DNA from: Xanthomonas sacchari
GTDB taxonomy: Bacteria > Pseudomonadota > Gammaproteobacteria > Xanthomonadales > Xanthomonadaceae
Direction: 5' to 3'
DNA: 64,000 nucleotides
Assembly (NCBI RefSeq): GCF_024266585.1
Contig: NZ_CP100647.1
Coordinates: forward strand, 124,001-188,000
Below, piece after piece: positions 1 through 8,101 of the stretch (its first letter is position 1; each line of letters begins with the position of its first letter). Under the pieces are notes generated by a model. That model ran no database searches. It was not told the DNA's origin and saw only the letters and a list, made by a program, of their open reading frames with translations. The position numbers and the translations under genes are program-made.

Positions 1-714
1 CTCGCGCAGGCGGTCGAGCTTGCCCTCGTGGTAGTAGCTGCCTTCCTTCCAGTACACCAGCGGATCGAAAAGCTTCTGGTTGAAGTAGTCCTGGTGGAAG
101 CGGATCGGGCCCATGTTGTAGCGGCGGCCGCTGTCCCAGCTCAGATCGATGTCGGCGGCGTGGTCGGCCCGGGTCACCTCGACCTTGCGCTGGGTGAAGT
201 CGGCATCGAAGTAGCCGCGCTCGGCCAGGCGCCGGGTGATGGTGACCTTGCTGGTCTCGTAGACGCTGCTGACGAAGATGTCGCCCTTGCGCGGGCGGAA
301 GTTCTTCAGATCCTCGCTCAGGTAGCGGTCGTCCTCGGCCGGGCCGGTGATGCCCACGTGGAAATTGCGCACCCGCACCGGCTCGCCCTTGTCCACGTGC
401 ACCACCACGGTCAGCTTGTCGTCCTGGCGCGGCGCCTCGACGGTGATGGTGGGGGTGAAGTAGCCGAACGGCTCCAGCGCCTGCCGGGTCTGGCTTTCGG
501 CCTGGCTCAGCAGGTACTCCAGGCGCGACTCGCCCTGGTCCTTGCCGATGGCGTCGTACAGCGACAGCGAGGCCTGGATGTTCTCGATCATCGCCTCGTC
601 TGCGTCCTTGTTCAGCCCCTCGATTTGCACTTTCTCGATGACGCCGCGGGCCTCGGCGAGGCCGGCCAGGGAGAGCAGGGACAGGAGGGTGGCGAGACGG
701 GGGATGGGTCGCAT
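1..714 (-). CDS. tamA: TamA-like autotransporter assembly protein, N-terminal part (runs off left edge)
   Basis: The minus-strand frame opens at the ATG at 714 and stays open to the window edge (238 codons seen). It starts with a short signal peptide (RLATLLSLLSLAGLAEA, then RGVIEKVQIEG). POTRA-type sequence follows: a helix-rich part with SLYDAIGKDQGESRLEYLL, then PFGYFTPTITVEAP, then a stretch with VDKGEPVRVRNFHVGITGPA and ERGYFDADFTQRKVEV. 'GYF(D/T)' repeats and 'GEPVRV' are typical of TamA, the Omp85-family outer-membrane protein that works with TamB in inserting or exporting outer-membrane proteins. The C-terminal barrel lies outside the window, so a related Omp85 protein cannot be fully excluded. 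The upstream gap (715-929) holds two GTTAAC sites 15 bp apart (748-753, 763-768) that could lie in its promoter. Confidence 0.8.
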   Translation of the reverse strand, partial: MRPIPRLATLLSLLSLAGLAEARGVIEKVQIEGLNKDADEAMIENIQASLSLYDAIGKDQGESRLEYLLSQAESQTRQALEPFGYFTPTITVEAPRQDDKLTVVVHVDKGEPVRVRNFHVGITGPAEDDRYLSEDLKNFRPRKGDIFVSSVYETSKVTITRRLAERGYFDADFTQRKVEVTRADHAADIDLSWDSGRRYNMGPIRFHQDYFNQKLFDPLVYWKEGSYYHEGKLDRLRE

Positions 715-929
715 GGGCGTCAGAATACCGGCACCCCATGTGAAGCTGTTAACTAGACGTTTGTTAACCGTGACCGGGATGTCGGATGCGGCAGGCGCAG
801 CGCAGTGATGCTTCGCGCTTTCCGCGCTAAGGCAACGAGGTGTCTACGCCACGAAGCGCAGGCGCCGGCTCCGCTTGCCAAGCCGCGGCGGCGGCGCCAC
901 GCTGGCGGCCCGACCCACAGGAGCGCCGC

Positions 930-1466
930 ATGTCCACCGTGATCGAGACCGCGCGTCTGGTGCTGCGCCGGCTGGACCCCGAGCGCGACGCGGCACCGAT
1001 GCTGGCCCTGCTCAACGATCCCGGCTTCCTGGCGCACATCGGCGACCGCGGCGTGCGCGACGAAGCGCAGGCCAGCCGCTATCTCGCCGACGGCTCGGTG
1101 CGCAGCTACGCCGAGCACGGCTTCGGCCTGTATGCGGTGGAGCGCCGCGACGACGGCGCCTGGCTCGGCGTGGCCGGGCTGGTGCTGCGGCCGACCCTGC
1201 CCGCGCCCGATCTGGGCTATGCCCTGCTGGAACCCTATGCGGGCCAGGGCTACGCCAGCGAGGCGGCGCGCGCGGTGCTGGAGTACGCGCACACCATGCT
1301 GGCGTTGCCGCGCGTCTACGCGATCGTGGCGCCGGGCAATACGCGCTCGCTGCGGCTGCTCGCCGCGCTGGGCTTCGTCGCCCAGGGGCGCGTGCGCCTG
1401 AGCCCAGAGGCCGCCGAGGTCGAACTCCATCTGTGCGAACTGCACGCGCCCCAAGAGCACACCTGA
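930..1466 (+). CDS. GNAT family N-acetyltransferase (RimJ/RimL-like)
   Basis: 178 aa. The ATG at 930 is preceded by AGGAG at 919-923 with a 6-nt spacer, so it is preferred over longer in-frame starts. The protein begins STVIETARLVLRRLDPERD, the usual opening of RimJ/RimL-type acetyltransferases ('ETxRLxLRxL'). It carries the acetyl-CoA pyrophosphate-binding loop as PYAGQGYASEAARAVLEYA, and ends with the typical N-x-x-S-x-x-x-L-x-x-x-G-F segment (NTRSLRLLAALGF). This is a cytosolic acetyltransferase; the substrate cannot be told from sequence. The next gene starts 2 nt after its stop, so the two are probably co-transcribed. Confidence 0.85.
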   Translation: MSTVIETARLVLRRLDPERDAAPMLALLNDPGFLAHIGDRGVRDEAQASRYLADGSVRSYAEHGFGLYAVERRDDGAWLGVAGLVLRPTLPAPDLGYALLEPYAGQGYASEAARAVLEYAHTMLALPRVYAIVAPGNTRSLRLLAALGFVAQGRVRLSPEAAEVELHLCELHAPQEHT

Positions 1467-1468
1467 GC

Positions 1469-2011
1469 ATGGAGACCTTGCACACACTGCGGCTGTTCGC
1501 CGACTACAGCCAGTGGATGAACCAGCGCCTGTATGCCGCGGTCGCGACCCTGCCGGACGCGGCCATCGCCGAGCCGCGCGGCGCCTTCTTCGGGTCGTTG
1601 TTGGGCACGCTCAACCACCTGGTGGTGGCCGACACGATCTGGCTGCAGCGCTTCGCCCAGCACCCGGCACGTCATCCGGCGCTACAGGCCATCGCGGCCA
1701 CACCGGTCCCGGCCGCGCTGGACGCGCCACGGGCCGACTGCCTGGCGGACCTGCGGACGCAGCGCGAGTCCCTGGACGCGACGATCGCCGCCTGGATGGC
1801 GCAACTGCAGCCCGACGACCTGGACGTGGCACTGCGCTATCGCAACACCCGTGGCGAGTCGCACAGCAGGCGCTTCGGCGACCTGCTGCTGCACTTCTTC
1901 AATCACCAGACTCACCATCGTGGCCAGGCCACTACCTTGCTCAGCCAGGCGGGCGTGGATGTCGGCGTGACTGATATGTTGGCGGTGATTCCGCAGGTGG
2001 AGATGGGGTGA
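1469..2011 (+). CDS. DinB family protein (putative metal-dependent hydrolase/transferase)
   Basis: 180 aa, a normal length for the family. It starts METLHTLRLFADYSQWMNQ, the 'Y..W.N.R' helix typical of DinB/YfiT-type four-helix bundles. Three metal-ligand histidines fit the family: His50 in the helix GTLNHLVVADTIW, and His146 with His149/150 in FFNHQTHHRGQ. DinB-like proteins are often damage-inducible or act as thiol-dependent transferases, but the reaction of this member is unknown. The start is 2 nt after the stop of the GNAT gene, suggesting a two-gene operon. Confidence 0.85.
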   Translation: METLHTLRLFADYSQWMNQRLYAAVATLPDAAIAEPRGAFFGSLLGTLNHLVVADTIWLQRFAQHPARHPALQAIAATPVPAALDAPRADCLADLRTQRESLDATIAAWMAQLQPDDLDVALRYRNTRGESHSRRFGDLLLHFFNHQTHHRGQATTLLSQAGVDVGVTDMLAVIPQVEMG

Positions 2012-2112
2012 TCTTGCGATCGCGGGGCGCTGCGCTTGGTGAGTGCGTTGGCGCTTTAGTGCATAGCTAGCGACGCACCTTCGGCGGCTTAGCGGGCTAT
2101 GTCTTCATGATT

Positions 2113-2178
2113 GTAGGAGCGGCTTCAGCCGCGATGCGCGTTGCCTGGAGTACTTGTCGCGGCTGAAGCCGCTCCTAC
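2113..2178. repeat. REP-like inverted repeat, perfect 22-bp arms
   Basis: The arm GTAGGAGCGGCTTCAGCCGC plus GA (2113-2134) is exactly complementary to 2157-2178, with a 22-nt spacer. The same element recurs at 60153-60218. The arms also contain the internal palindrome GCGGCTTCAGCCGC. This resembles dispersed extragenic palindromes common in Xanthomonas and Stenotrophomonas. It sits between convergent genes (DinB-like and yceH), a typical location. The rest of the 2012-2233 gap shows nothing else. Confidence 0.85.
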
Positions 2179-2233
2179 CCGTGAGCCTCCGTGTTTACGG
2201 GAAGCTCCTTTTAGAGGACAGACACGCACCGCG

Positions 2234-2884
2234 TCATGCGGATCCGAGCAGCGCTTGCAACTGCGCCACGATCCCGCGCAACTCCGCCACCTCGGCCTCC
2301 AGCGCCTGCACCCGGCTTTCCAACTCATCATGGCCCGAAGCCGCCGGCCGCACCTTGAACGTGGCCGCCAGCGCCTCCGCATCCACAGGACCGGCAAGCA
2401 AGTGCATGTAGCGGTCCTCGCGCTGCCCGCTGGCACGCGGCAACTGCACCGCCAACTGGCGCTGCGCCAGCCGTTCCAACTGGTGGCGGACGTCGTCCGC
2501 ATCGGCGAAGCGCGCCATGCGCTCGGCGCGCGTCAGCAACTCATTGGCCGTCTGCGGGCCGCGCAACAGCAGCAGGCCGAGCAATGCCACCTGCTGCTGG
2601 GTCAAGTCCATTGCCGTGGCCAGCCGATGCTCGTAGCGCTCGGCGCGCGAGGAGAACTGCTGCCGCACCAAACCGCGCCCTTCGAGCTGACGCAGCGCAT
2701 GCTGCACATCGCCCGGACTCAACGCCATCACCGGCTCGCGCGAGGTCTTCTGATTGGCCGCCACCACCGTCGCATTGACCGTGAGCGGATAGGCGTCCGG
2801 CGTGGTCGCCTCCTTCTCGATCAGGCAGCCGAGTGCGCGGGCTTCGATGGCAGAAAGGACGGGAACGGCGGGGGTATCGGTCAT
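2234..2884 (-). CDS. yceH: YceH / DUF480 family protein
   Basis: 216 aa. The N-terminal winged-helix part has the family signature: [16 protein letters not shown] (residues 10-25), [19 protein letters not shown] (28-46) and the 'NQK(T/S)SREPVM' segment. A second winged-helix repeat follows ([18 protein letters not shown], then ELLTRAERM). The C-terminus is a short coiled coil ([20 protein letters not shown]), as in other proteobacterial members. The function of the family is not established. The length and start match the family; the next gene upstream is on the other side of a short gap. Confidence 0.9.
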   Translation of the reverse strand: MTDTPAVPVLSAIEARALGCLIEKEATTPDAYPLTVNATVVAANQKTSREPVMALSPGDVQHALRQLEGRGLVRQQFSSRAERYEHRLATAMDLTQQQVALLGLLLLRGPQTANELLTRAERMARFADADDVRHQLERLAQRQLAVQLPRASGQREDRYMHLLAGPVDAEALAATFKVRPAASGHDELESRVQALEAEVAELRGIVAQLQALLGSA

Positions 2885-2999
2885 CGTTTGGGCTTCTTGC
2901 TGGTCAGGAGCGAAGCATACTGCTTGATAGGCTCGGCTCTGCAGGCTGATGTCACACCATGCATGGCATGATGCCGTTCCCTCGAAGCGCTGGTCTTAA

Positions 3000-4700
3000 C
3001 CTGGCGGAGTGGCTGGTGACGGTGCTGCTGTCGCCCAGCACCGAGGTCACGCTGAGGTCGTGCCCTGCCGCGGCGAGCAGGCTGCCCACGGCGCCGCGCT
3101 AGGTGGTGTCACCCTTTGAGGTGAGAGGGATGTTCTGGCCGGCCAGCTCCGTGTTCTTCCATGTCGCGCTGTCGGCGTTGGAGGAATGGCTGCCGAAATT
3201 GGCTTGCAGATAGGCGTAGTAGCCGGTCTGCGCACCAACCGAAGCGCCACCCCCACCTCCACACCGGCATTGCTGCCCTTGCTTTGTTCCGAACCCGCGG
3301 ACTTGCCTGCTTCCAGTACCAGGTCACGTGCCGCGTCCAGGCTCAGCGTGTCGCCGGCCTTCAGGTTGCCCTGCACCACGTGCAGATCGCCGCTGGTGCT
3401 GGTCAGGCTGACGTTGCCGCCGCCACTGATGGTCGAACCTTGCGCGGTCTGGCTACCGGCCTTGTACTTCTCCGTGCTCGTGGCATAGCCCACGCCCGCT
3501 TCCACGCTGACCAGCGCGCCGCTGCCGGCGCCGCTGGCCAGGCTGCTGATCGCGCTGGCGGCCTGGTAGCCGTTGGCCGCTGCCGCCATGCCCTGCATCG
3601 CCGACAGCCTGCCGTCGGAGTTGCGCGCCGCATCGACGTTGTTGATCAGGTCGATCAGTGGCGACTTCACCCGCGCGAACGCGCCGATCTTCAGCGTGTC
3701 GTCCTGCAAGGACGCGGCGTGGCTGTCGTTGGCGATGAGCAACTGGATCGACGCGGCAATCACGTCCACGTCCTTGGCCGCGACCACGTTGCTGGCGCTC
3801 TGCGTGTAGGTGCCGCCCGCGCTCAGGCTGACGTTGCCGCCCAGGCTGCCGACGCTGCTGGCCACCTGCGTCACCGTGGCGTTGTCGTCGCGGTGCTTCT
3901 CGGTGTGATAGCCGGAGAAGCGCTCGGTGTCGGAAATGACCACCGTGCCGATCGCCTTGTTATCCGAGACGTTGGCGTTGCCGGCGGTGTCCTGCCCGCT
4001 CTGGATGGTCAGGTCGCCCGCCGCGTGCATCGCCACGTTGCCCTGTGCGGCGACATTGCTGGCAGTGAGGGTGATGTCGCCCTGGGTCGTGCTCAGGCTG
4101 GCGTTGCCGCCCACCGACAGTTGCGTGCCGGTGATGGTGTCGGTCTGGCCATTGCCGTTGCCTTTCTGGTTGTAGTTGCCGAACGGCAGGCCCGCCGCAT
4201 TATTGAAACTCCAGCCCTTGCCGCGGCTGTCGTTGCCGCTGGACTCGGTGGTATGCGCCACGCCCAGGTCGATGTTCTGGCTCGCAAGCAACAGCGCGTT
4301 GCCCTCGGCCGACAGTTGCGTGCCCTGGCTGGTGATCGAACCGTCGCTGGCGAGCAGGGTCATGTTGCCGCCGGCGCTGACCTGGCTCACCAGCGAGTGA
4401 GCCAGCTGCTCCACACCGTCAACATAAGGCCAATGCCGGCCATAAGGCCGCCAACCCACGGTGTTGCCCCCAGCCCCAGTCGGGAATCCGCGACCAATCC
4501 GTCGATGAAGGCACCAAGCGCGATGCCAGCATCCGCAGCCGAAACGTTGAGGGTCGAGGCGATGTCCACGTTGCCGGGCCGATAGGTAGCCGCCCTTGCC
4601 CGAGAACAGGCCCAACTGTTCGGTCACGCCGGAGGAGTTGCCACTGGCCTTAGCTGTGCTCGCTTAGCCGCTGGCGTTCCAGGCGGTGCGAACGAGAGTT
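3000..4700 (-). pseudogene. Decayed cdiA/filamentous haemagglutinin remnant at the end of the CDI array
   Basis: The minus-strand translation matches the FHA-2 and pre-toxin body of cdiA (for example SQVSAGGNMTLLASDGSIT and VASSVGSLGGNVSLSAGGTY) but is broken in several ways. A TAA (4664-4666) replaces the Tyr codon of 'ASGYAST'. A frameshift near 3245 destroys the frame after GVEVGV. A TAG (3099-3101) replaces Leu in 'TTLRG'. The order of segments is scrambled relative to cdiA: the piece matching 'GLFAGKGGY' precedes the SQVSAGG piece, and a segment resembling AAGHDLNVTSVLGDS from far upstream in cdiA is joined after 'RGAV'. A segment at about 4390-4570 (GNVDIASTLNVSAADAGIA..., with a hydrophobic GGLMAGIGLML stretch) has no match elsewhere in the locus. 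No secretion signal, no intact toxin. Confidence 0.85.
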
Positions 4701-4764
4701 GGATGCAGCCGCCGGGGCTGCTTTTCTGCACCTTTGCTATCTCCTTTTTGCGTTCGCCTTTACA

Positions 4765-5487
4765 TCATGAAAAATTAAAATGAGGATGCACCCCATCCTT
4801 ATAGCGCCATTTGCCACCGGACATGAAAGAATCTTCACCAAGATGGGCACGAATTTGATCTTTCGTTTTCTCGTCAACAGGTGACACGACATCATCCGCT
4901 GCATAAAGCACGTATAGTTCTTCAGACAATATTTTAACCTTCAAGAAAGGCGCGGATTCTATTCTGCATCTCCCGAACATATCAATGTAATCTTTTCCGT
5001 AGATGGAAATACTTGGTATATCAGGAAGCCTCTTCCAGAGATCAACCGGATTGTCCCAGTTTTTTACAGCCATACTTCGTATTTCACCATAGGAGACATC
5101 AAAGATAGTCGCCAACCCTTTGAATAGATCGATAAAACAATCCAACGCGCCAGGCTTACTTGAAATTAAGTTATTCCGCAATGTTCCACCAATGAAACAA
5201 AACTCCGGAGGTTCAGTTTTATTCCATTGCAACTGATAGCCCCCCCCACCAAATTCCAACACCAGACTTATGGCATCGGGTTGAACCTGGCTTTTCTTGA
5301 AAATTAAATCAAGCACTTCAGCCGATTCGCGGATTGGCTTATCGCCACTAAAAAAACCAAAGCTTCTAGGCCTTATCTCCTCCGGCGCACCGAGCAATTC
5401 CTCTATAATCTTCGACACCATTTCTCTTTCAAAATTGCTCTTTGCAGAGAACAATGAAAAGGTTATGCCTTGTATCAAATTACTCAT
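4765..5487 (-). CDS. Predicted immunity protein of orphan toxin module D
   Basis: 240 aa. The ATG at 5487 overlaps the 3' end of the toxin gene by 8 nt, the arrangement expected of a cognate CdiI. It is much richer in A+T than the flanking haemagglutinin sequence, again typical of immunity genes. I do not recognise its family. It starts SNLIQGITFSLFSAKSNFE, has no signal peptide or membrane segment, includes a glycine run (EFGGGGYQLQW) and a Trp-rich middle (NWDNPVDLWKRLPDIP). It should be cytosolic and bind the PD-(D/E)XK-like toxin domain encoded immediately upstream. The assignment as immunity protein rests on position and base composition, not on homology. Confidence 0.7.
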   Translation of the reverse strand: MSNLIQGITFSLFSAKSNFEREMVSKIIEELLGAPEEIRPRSFGFFSGDKPIRESAEVLDLIFKKSQVQPDAISLVLEFGGGGYQLQWNKTEPPEFCFIGGTLRNNLISSKPGALDCFIDLFKGLATIFDVSYGEIRSMAVKNWDNPVDLWKRLPDIPSISIYGKDYIDMFGRCRIESAPFLKVKILSEELYVLYAADDVVSPVDEKTKDQIRAHLGEDSFMSGGKWRYKDGVHPHFNFS

Positions 5488-7249
5488 GAAATTTTACCTG
5501 CTTGATCTTTACACCACGTTGGCGTGCGTAATTTAGCAGAAGATCGCTTATGGGCGTATCCCCACCTGGGGTGTAATAGATCAATGTCTTACTTTCAGTT
5601 CCAACTGACCAGTCTATTAGCCCACGCGCCTGCAAGTCGAACGGGATGCTTTCTCCAGTCTTTGCATCCGCATACGCGGCCACCTTTCCTTGCTGTGTGT
5701 AAAGAGTGTAATCAGGCTTGACATAGTTCTTTCCCATTCCAGCCAATTCGGGTGTTGGCAACCTTTCCTGTGTCGCAACTAAGCCCCTTGCATCAAGTCC
5801 AGAAAGCTTTGTCGCAAGCACATAGTCATCAAAGCTATTTCCCATCGCATTGTTAACCACCACGTTGGAGGTGGCTCGCGCAACATCGTCAGCAGGCCCA
5901 ACTACAGCATTTACCGGCTCAAGGGTTTTAATAGGCAACGCCGTGGCTGACCTGCCCAGACCAGCAGCCGCACCGGACGGAACAAATCCAATCAGGGAAT
6001 AGAGCGCTTCTGCATAAGGAGAGGGCAGCCCTGTTTTGCTCAGCAGCATGCCACCAAGCGTGGAAGTCGTCTCACCCGTCGCCACCGTGCTTAAGCCGGC
6101 AGCAGTCTGATCCGCGCCCCAAGGTACCAGCACACAAGAGATCGCGGTCTCTGCGCATCCTCCACCACCCGCAAGCATGGCTGCTGCGCCCGCTCCTGTT
6201 TGTAACAGACCGCCAAAGCGCGCAAAGGGATGTCCATTGCTGTTATCCCATTTTGTCGTGGCATCTGTCCCTACGTCCAAGAATCCATAGCCGAACAGCT
6301 GCTCGTCAGGTGCTTTGCCCGTTTTTGCTGCGAGACTTGTGCCGAAATTCTTGTACGTCTGCGTTGACAGCAGCTCTTGCTCGTCTTTGAGCGGTGCACC
6401 TGCAGCCTCAACAGCAGCCCAGAATTTTTGATCTTCGCTACCGTCCGCATACTGGGCGGAGCATTTCACCAATGCGCATGCAGCAGCAGTGAGCCGCGCC
6501 TCTTCGGACACATCGCCCTTACTTAGTTCCTTGATCCGATTGATTTCTATGTCCGTCAGCATGCAGTTGTTTTCGACCGCATTGCGCGCGATCGCGCTGC
6601 CGACCGCCGTGTCGCTCAAGCTCCCGCCCGTGATCCCGCCCACCAACGCGCCAACCGCCTGCGACAAGGCCAGGATAGTCTGCTTGTCCTGCTCGGAGAG
6701 ATCGCTCGGCTTGGCGTCGGCGCCGTAGAGCGTCTTGGTCAGGTATAGCGCTGCAGCTTCGCCGCCCGCTCCAGCCAACGCACCGCCTGCACCTGAACTG
6801 CCGTTGGCTTCGGCCAGCACAGCACCCAGTAGCGCATGCGAGAGCAGTTGCGCGGCCGCGTTCGGGTCGCTGCCGTGGTCGCCATCGAAGGTCCGCCCGA
6901 TCAGTTGCGCCGCATACGGTGCCAGCGCGTTGCTCGCCACCTGCGTGCCGCTCTGCCCGGACACACCACCCACCAGCGCAGTGGTCACCGCCTGCAACGC
7001 ACGGCTGTACTCACCGCCGGTGTCCCATTGGGTTTGGCTGGTATAGGCATCTCGGTAGGCTGCACTCTGGCTCAGCAACAGATCCTGTTGCTGAGTTGGA
7101 TCCAGTTTCGCGAACGCCGCTTGCTTATCGCCGTTCAGGCCTTCCAGGTAGGCATCGCGCGCCTCGGCAGTCTTCTTCGCCGCACTGGCCGCGATGTCGC
7201 CAGCCACCTGCAGATTAACCAGCCCCGGATCAGAGCTTCCATGCAGCAC
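5480..7249 (-). CDS. Orphan CdiA C-terminal toxin module D (VENN pretoxin plus predicted PD-(D/E)XK nuclease)
   Basis: 589 aa, no secretion signal. Residues about 15-235 match the cdiA pre-toxin body (VAGDIAASAAKKTAEAR, then SEQDKQTILALSQAVGALVG), ending in a perfect VENN motif (ARNAVENN). An Ala- and Cys-containing helical region follows (EEARLTAAACALVKCSAQ), resembling CdiA cytoplasm-entry domains. The C-terminal ~120 aa hold KPDYTLYTQQGKVAAYADAK: a 'PD...DxK' hairpin with a preceding acidic helix (NSFDDYV) and a following Q-x-R-G-L-I-D-W, as in PD-(D/E)XK nucleases. The predicted role is nucleic-acid cleavage in a target cell. The frame opens with GTG right after an upstream stop, and no ribosome-binding site stands out, so expression is uncertain; it may be a silent cassette. 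It is clearly diverged from modules A-C (for example EARDAYLEGLNGDK versus EARGAYLEGLNGDQ). Confidence 0.75.
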   Translation of the reverse strand: MLHGSSDPGLVNLQVAGDIAASAAKKTAEARDAYLEGLNGDKQAAFAKLDPTQQQDLLLSQSAAYRDAYTSQTQWDTGGEYSRALQAVTTALVGGVSGQSGTQVASNALAPYAAQLIGRTFDGDHGSDPNAAAQLLSHALLGAVLAEANGSSGAGGALAGAGGEAAALYLTKTLYGADAKPSDLSEQDKQTILALSQAVGALVGGITGGSLSDTAVGSAIARNAVENNCMLTDIEINRIKELSKGDVSEEARLTAAACALVKCSAQYADGSEDQKFWAAVEAAGAPLKDEQELLSTQTYKNFGTSLAAKTGKAPDEQLFGYGFLDVGTDATTKWDNSNGHPFARFGGLLQTGAGAAAMLAGGGGCAETAISCVLVPWGADQTAAGLSTVATGETTSTLGGMLLSKTGLPSPYAEALYSLIGFVPSGAAAGLGRSATALPIKTLEPVNAVVGPADDVARATSNVVVNNAMGNSFDDYVLATKLSGLDARGLVATQERLPTPELAGMGKNYVKPDYTLYTQQGKVAAYADAKTGESIPFDLQARGLIDWSVGTESKTLIYYTPGGDTPISDLLLNYARQRGVKIKQVKFHE

Positions 7250-7604
7250 TGATTAGCGCGACTAATGGCGGGCTCTATTTCTTTGTGAAGTCCTACCAGC
7301 CAAGCATCTAAAACGGTCCCAATTTTGGGGCGAGCATGATTGACCGTTGACCTATTTTCATCATACTTCTCCTCCAAAATGGAAATTGAACATGACCGGC
7401 TCAAATCCTTTAGCTCTTGACTTCACCGGATCAAAAATCATCACTCCCACCTTCTAACAACTTTATTTCCACTGAACATCGTGGTCGTTGAATTCTTCGG
7501 GGAGCCAGACCCAACTGGCGCGCCGAAGTCGCGGCCCACCTTCCGCACCTCGCCGTTACCGGAGCCAGTCTGTTTCCGCTAGTCGCGAAAATGTTTCTGA
7601 GGCG
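7250..7604. other. Junction between modules C and D, lower-GC spacer
   Basis: This 355-bp gap separates the immunity gene of module C from the toxin gene of module D. It is A+T-richer than the surroundings. A minus-strand frame covering 7250-7404 could encode a short peptide (ending ARPKIGTVLDAWLVGLHKE, then EIEPAISRANQC) that loosely recalls the middle of IS66-type transposases. The similarity is weak and the frame runs out into the wrong frame of module D. No intact gene, terminator or promoter could be assigned. Confidence 0.4.
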
Positions 7605-8099
7605 TCATCCTCTAGTACAATAGCTAAAACCTTTCCGCAGAGCCGCACCAAGTTCTGCATTAGATACATTTGATGGCAAACAAAAAGCAAAAGGACCTTT
7701 GTCTTTTCTAACTGTAAATCCATCTATTGATTTTTTATGCGTTGGCTGAATTTCAATCTCATCCTCAAACATGCTGACGTCACAAGTATCCATTTTTTTA
7801 TAGGCCGCACTACGTGACTTATAGCCATAATTCTTAATGATCCAAAGGTCTTGATCCTTAGATCTCTCCTGGATAATTCCGGAACTAAATATCCTTTGGA
7901 ACTCTTCAGCGCTTACTTTTCTACTTCCTGCAAAAGAAGATCGTAGAGCAATACCCAACTCTGAATCACTTATGTTGGCCGGAAGATATATCGGTAGAAC
8001 ATCGGGCTCCGCAAATCCGAGAATTCCTTGAGACATAGTAGTTAAACAAAAAAAATCTCCGTTAAACCTCGCCAAAGCAGAAGCGATTAGAGTGCGCAT
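7605..8099 (-). CDS. cdiI: CdiI immunity protein of orphan module C (DUF1436-like)
   Basis: 164 aa, start 2 nt beyond the stop of the module C toxin. It is AT-rich compared with the cdiA body. The C-terminal part KGPFAFCLPSNVSNAELGAA followed by LRKGFSYC matches the end of DUF1436/CdiI proteins, which typically read 'IP.(D/N)(S/V)S..E(I/L)GAALR.A(F/L)..C'. The same half-motif is repeated earlier as YLPANISDSELGIALRSSF, so the protein has two related segments. In characterised systems such proteins sit next to CdiA_C-type nuclease toxins and neutralise them in the cytosol, which agrees with the toxin type predicted next door. The name is by family and position. Confidence 0.75.
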   Translation of the reverse strand: MRTLIASALARFNGDFFCLTTMSQGILGFAEPDVLPIYLPANISDSELGIALRSSFAGSRKVSAEEFQRIFSSGIIQERSKDQDLWIIKNYGYKSRSAAYKKMDTCDVSMFEDEIEIQPTHKKSIDGFTVRKDKGPFAFCLPSNVSNAELGAALRKGFSYCTRG

Positions 8100-8101
8100 A
8101 T

